From NCBI GenBank assembly GCA_009783115.1, contig WRHT01000040.1, positions 1-9,734 on the forward strand: a stretch of 9,734 bases of DNA, written 5' to 3'. Every line of letters starts with the position of its first letter. Position 1 is the stretch's first letter. Positions 6,627-9,734 of this stretch are shown one piece after another. Below the pieces are notes generated by a model, which saw only the letters and a list, made by a program, of their open reading frames with translations, ran no database searches and was not told the origin of the DNA. Source of the stretch: Desulfovibrionaceae bacterium (GTDB taxonomy: Bacteria; Desulfobacterota; Desulfovibrionia; Desulfovibrionales; Desulfovibrionaceae). Made by a program: the position numbers and the translations under genes.

Positions 6627-9625
6627 CCCTGGTCTTCATCCCTGGCGGTGCCGGGGAAGCAGAGGCCGTACATGGCCCGGATGTATTCACTGCTGCGGTT
6701 CATATAAAAAGACAGGGCCTTGGAAAAATGCTCGCCGGCCAGGCCGTCCACGAATAGCTGGCTGACCTCGTGCGTCCTGGAAAGAACCAGTTGGGACCTG
6801 GCCAGGATCAGGCGTTCTTCGCCGCTCATGTCGGCCACCAGGCTTTTCAGGGCCGGCTGGGCCTGGGGCAGATAATACCAGAAATACATCAAGTCCAAGG
6901 CGTTGGCGATGGCGGCCACCCGCAGGGGCAGGTTGTTTTCCCTGGTCAGTTCCAGCAGGTTTTCCGGATGGACCAGGAGGCGCAGGATATGCTTTTCCGG
7001 GTAGGCCAGTTCAAGGCGGGTGTAGGTTTCGATGAGCTGGCGGATCTTGTTGCCGTAATCCATAAAGCGCAGGCGCAGGTTATTTTGCCGGTCGGCCGTC
7101 CCTTCAATGATTCCGGCCACCGTGTCCGAGGCGGCCTTGGAGATGATGGCCGCGCCCAGTTGCAGGTGGATCTCCGGGTTGAGCGCGCCCAGATGGTGCA
7201 GAAGCAGGAGCAGCAGGTGGTGGTAGAAGATGGAGCAGGGGATGGCCAGGATGCTGCGGAACAAGTTGCCGATGGCCGCGGCTCGAGGCAGGCCGCGGTA
7301 GATGTTGTGCGAGGCGATATAGAGGCCGTTGGCCAGCGACATGGAGGCGAAAACCAGGGCCGGAGAGCTTTGCAGAGTGAGCCCCAGGTTTTTTTCCAGG
7401 AGCAGGTAGCGCATCCCCAGTTCCAGCAGAGGGACGGAGAAGCCCGTATACATCAGCGAGTCGCAGATCCGCGAGACATTGATATAGTCGCTCCAGCGCA
7501 GCAGGGAACGGCGGAGCACCCCGCCGCCGAGCAGGGCCTGGGCGACATTGCGCAGGGCGGTAATCGCGAACCAGATTAAGGCGCCGAACCAGGCCAGGAA
7601 CCACCAGGGCTGGGTGTATAGAAAGGTCAGCATGGCGGCGGTCAGCCCCAGCAGCACTTTCAAGCCGTTCAGGACGTTGTTGTTCAGGTGGATTAAAGAT
7701 AGCCGCGTTCCTTTGCCGTCCGCGCGGGGGGCGAAGCCGTTGTCCTGGGTGCTGGCGATGCCGCCGATGGTGATGATGTTGCCCTGGCGGCTATAGGTGG
7801 CCATTTCGTGGTAAACCCAGTTCATTTTTCCGCGCCGCCACGGACGCGTCCAGCCTGCCAGGGCGCGGATAGGGGAGGAATTGAAGATGGAGCTGGCGGC
7901 CGGCGGCGGGTAAGTGATTTTAGGGGTCATTTCCAAATGGATGGGCAGAGGCATTATGCCGTCATACCCTTTTAGCCGCCGCCGGGCGCGGAGGGGCAGG
8001 GTTTCAGGCGCCAGGAGCCCCATGCCGTGCCGCATGCTGGCGTTGCTGGTGGAATCCGTGCCGATGCGCGAACCCAGGGGACGGCGCAGGTAGTGTTTTT
8101 GCAGGGCCGGGAGGTTTCGCAGGATTTCTCTCAGCTTGGCGCAGCCTTCCGGATCGCCGTTTTCCCGGAGTTTATCCTTGAGCATGGACCGGATGATATG
8201 CTTCAGGGGGAGCGGGCTGGGGTTGTTCAAGGCCTGCTGGAGCAGGCTGATCTCTTCCAGGTGCGGGGTGCGGCCGCTCTGCCATTCCTTGAGGTTGAAG
8301 TTTTCCAGGTGGCTTATGCGGCCCTGGCAATCCCAAAGCAGTTCCAGCACCTCCTCGGGGGAGAGATCCGCCGGACTCAGCCGGATGCTGGACTTGTTCC
8401 TCAACCCCAGGAGCTTTTCGGTCAGAAGCGGCGGCGGCAAAAAGGCCAGTTCCGGCAGATCTTCCGCGCCGGGGGAAGCTTCCGGCGGATGTTCATGCGC
8501 TTCTTTCAGCCAGGTGTTCAAAAGCACTTCCGGGGTCAGGCCGTTCAAGAAACGCATTCGCTTCCGCAGAGGCTCCGGATCGGCGTCCCCGTCTCCTTGA
8601 GTATCCGCCAGTTCCTTTTCCAGGGCCAGGTAACGGGCCTTGAGCGCGGGGAGCATCTGGCGGTGGGCCATTTCGGCCAGGTGTAACGTTGAGGCCTGTC
8701 CAGCGCCCACAAATTCCAGGAATTTATCCTGCTCCAGGGGGGCCAGCTCCAGGTTCAGCCTGCGCCGGATTTCCGGCAGGGCGACGGCATTCCAGTATTC
8801 CAGGAGGCGTATGACCTTCGAGGTATTCCAGGCACTGATCCTGCGGCCTTCTTCCATGAGCAGCCTGATGGGCTTTTCCTGAAGGAATTCCAGGGCGTCA
8901 TCCTTGTCCATCAGGCCGGCTGGCTCCCAGATAAGGCTGATCTGCCGGTTTTTGAAAGGCGCGTGGTATTCCAGGCCGATGCGGATGCGGATGCCCAGGA
9001 TGGCCGCGGCGCTGAACAGCTCGTGGGCCATTTCCGGGCTGATGTAGTTGTAGTAGATGATGATCAGGTGGCGCAGCCCCTTGACCCAGGCATCCATGAG
9101 CAGGTGGGTGGGATTTTTGCGGCCCTTGGTATTGGCGTCATGCACATGATGGTCCATGGAGGCCTGATTCCAGGTTTCCGGCATCTCCAGCAGCCGGTAC
9201 TGCCGGAGAAATTGCCGGACGATGCGCGGATTGCCCGTGGCCGCCCGGCGGAAATCATGGACCAGCATCAGCCGCCGCCGGGGGTCTTCCCTGGAGAGCA
9301 CGATCTCCTTCATCATCTGGATGAGCACCCGGGCCGTGTTGTAGCGAAAGCCGGTCTGGGCGGAATGCCAGACCTCGTCCAGCAGGCTGCGCAGGGCCAT
9401 GAGCCGGTATTCGGCCCGCTGGGCCTCGATGTTGGCCAGAAGGTTGATTACCGCAAGGGCCATGCGTTCGGCGTGGGATCCCGCCAATTCCATGATGCCG
9501 TTGGGATGGAGCGAGGCCCCGAAAAGGGTCCGGTTCCGCGGGCCTTCTCCCCAGGCTTGGTCCACAATGGCCAGCAGGTCATGATCTCTCTGGTTGAAAA
9601 AAAAGAAAGGGTAATCTTTTTTCAT
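6623..9625 (-). CDS. Uncharacterised 1000-residue protein: PHP-like N-terminal half and multi-spanning membrane C-terminal half
   Basis: I do not recognise this as a named family. Residues 1-150 are mostly helical with no signal peptide. At 157-163 is MDHHVHD, followed by LMDAWVKGLRHLIIIYYNY and AHELFSAAAILGIRIRIGLEY (about 200-220). This order resembles the start of PHP metallohydrolases (HxH, then a helix, a beta-strand, then an A-rich helix ending GIxxxxGxE), but the usual DH after the strand is YN here. IGTDST at 521-526 resembles the late PHP motif GSDSH without its histidine. Between them lie about 300 mostly helical, charged residues. Hydrophobic segments follow at about 652-672, 674-693, 722-742, 753-773 and 785-809, with a possible sixth at 823-840, and then a helical soluble tail. 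The start is the ATG at 9625: an in-frame TGA lies 27-30 bases upstream with no other usual start codon between. The Shine-Dalgarno is not evident. It leads comM. A PHP-like fold is inference; a real coding gene is near certain from length and codon pattern. Confidence 0.85.
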   Translation of the reverse strand: MKKDYPFFFFNQRDHDLLAIVDQAWGEGPRNRTLFGASLHPNGIMELAGSHAERMALAVINLLANIEAQRAEYRLMALRSLLDEVWHSAQTGFRYNTARVLIQMMKEIVLSREDPRRRLMLVHDFRRAATGNPRIVRQFLRQYRLLEMPETWNQASMDHHVHDANTKGRKNPTHLLMDAWVKGLRHLIIIYYNYISPEMAHELFSAAAILGIRIRIGLEYHAPFKNRQISLIWEPAGLMDKDDALEFLQEKPIRLLMEEGRRISAWNTSKVIRLLEYWNAVALPEIRRRLNLELAPLEQDKFLEFVGAGQASTLHLAEMAHRQMLPALKARYLALEKELADTQGDGDADPEPLRKRMRFLNGLTPEVLLNTWLKEAHEHPPEASPGAEDLPELAFLPPPLLTEKLLGLRNKSSIRLSPADLSPEEVLELLWDCQGRISHLENFNLKEWQSGRTPHLEEISLLQQALNNPSPLPLKHIIRSMLKDKLRENGDPEGCAKLREILRNLPALQKHYLRRPLGSRIGTDSTSNASMRHGMGLLAPETLPLRARRRLKGYDGIMPLPIHLEMTPKITYPPPAASSIFNSSPIRALAGWTRPWRRGKMNWVYHEMATYSRQGNIITIGGIASTQDNGFAPRADGKGTRLSLIHLNNNVLNGLKVLLGLTAAMLTFLYTQPWWFLAWFGALIWFAITALRNVAQALLGGGVLRRSLLRWSDYINVSRICDSLMYTGFSVPLLELGMRYLLLEKNLGLTLQSSPALVFASMSLANGLYIASHNIYRGLPRAAAIGNLFRSILAIPCSIFYHHLLLLLLHHLGALNPEIHLQLGAAIISKAASDTVAGIIEGTADRQNNLRLRFMDYGNKIRQLIETYTRLELAYPEKHILRLLVHPENLLELTRENNLPLRVAAIANALDLMYFWYYLPQAQPALKSLVADMSGEERLILARSQLVLSRTHEVSQLFVDGLAGEHFSKALSFYMNRSSEYIRAMYGLCFPGTARDEDQG

Positions 9626-9734
9626 CGCGTAAATGATTTTGATGATGGCTCACACCGTGATTTAACTATAAAATAGTCCCTGCGGTGATAATCCGCAATA
9701 TAAAATTGCCTTGCGCCGGGCCGCTCTCATGGGC
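9626..9734. other. AT-rich upstream region at the right edge
   Basis: These 109 bases precede the 1000-residue gene. They contain a candidate minus-strand promoter, a 5-bp stem with 7-nt loop (TGCGG 9681-9685 / CCGCA 9693-9697) and a short ACTAT-AAA-ATAGT inverted repeat (9665-9677). Minus-strand frames from the edge stay open for only about 20 codons with nothing recognisable, so it cannot be said whether a preceding gene ends here. Confidence 0.5.
9670..9698 (-). promoter_or_regulatory. Candidate promoter for the 1000-residue gene and comM
   Basis: On the minus strand TTGCGG (9693-9698) and TATTTT (9670-9675) are separated by exactly 17 bp, predicting a transcript start near 9663 and a leader of about 38 nt. 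An alternative pairing is TTATCA (9686-9691) with TATAGT (9665-9670) at a 15-bp spacing. The TGCGG/CCGCA hairpin overlaps the -35 and spacer and could be an operator. Both boxes are imperfect. Confidence 0.35.

Noticed and set aside
8963..9676. 237-codon and similar plus-strand open frames opposite the 1000-residue gene, also at 6770-7579 and 8027-8686
   Set aside because: They are low-complexity Q/G/V-rich shadows of the minus-strand gene; the minus-strand frame is continuous for 1000 codons and has ordered motifs and membrane segments.
9662..9730. 22-residue open frame with ATG at the right edge, minus strand
   Set aside because: It has no visible ribosome-binding site or recognisable product, and neighbouring frames are open over similar lengths; it could equally be the tail of an unseen gene or non-coding.

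Overview
The window is GC-rich and densely coding, with six protein genes and two AT-rich gaps. I see no RNA genes, insertion sequences, CRISPR arrays or integration scars. The content points to an anaerobic, hydrogenase-bearing, chemotactic bacterium. The short-loop, two-membrane-segment PAS chemoreceptor and the hydrogenase maturation genes fit Desulfovibrionales or related Desulfobacterota. This placement is an inference from gene content and style; no ribosomal or other taxonomic marker is present.

Layout: (1) 1-3275, minus strand, a tight run transcribed uvrC -> hypD -> hypE. It joins the nucleotide-excision-repair nuclease UvrC to two maturases that build the Fe(CN)2CO group of [NiFe]-hydrogenases; hypE runs off the left edge. 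(2) 3276-3437, an AT-rich divergent intergenic region with a consensus -10 box facing uvrC and five A-tracts spaced about 10.4 bp apart. (3) 3438-4997, plus strand, a 519-residue methyl-accepting chemotaxis protein that senses through a cytoplasmic PAS domain. (4) 4998-5086, a convergent gap holding a weak hairpin-T terminator and a perfect 15-bp inverted repeat that can end transcription from both sides. (5) 5087-9625, minus strand, a two-gene unit: an unrecognised 1000-residue protein followed after 6 bp by a comM/yifB-type AAA+ ATPase. (6) 9626-9734, a short AT-rich upstream region with a candidate promoter.

Five genes belong to well-known families and read as intact, apart from hypE, which is cut by the window edge. 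The part that is not ordinary is the 1000-residue protein. Its N-terminal half carries an HHxHD motif and a following layout reminiscent of PHP-type metallohydrolases, with expected ligands missing. Its C-terminal half is a cluster of hydrophobic segments. It is probably co-expressed with, and translationally linked to, the ComM-type ATPase. Very long open frames antisense to the real genes, including one that is continuous with the chemoreceptor frame for more than 2.6 kb, are by-products of high-GC codon usage and are not listed as genes.
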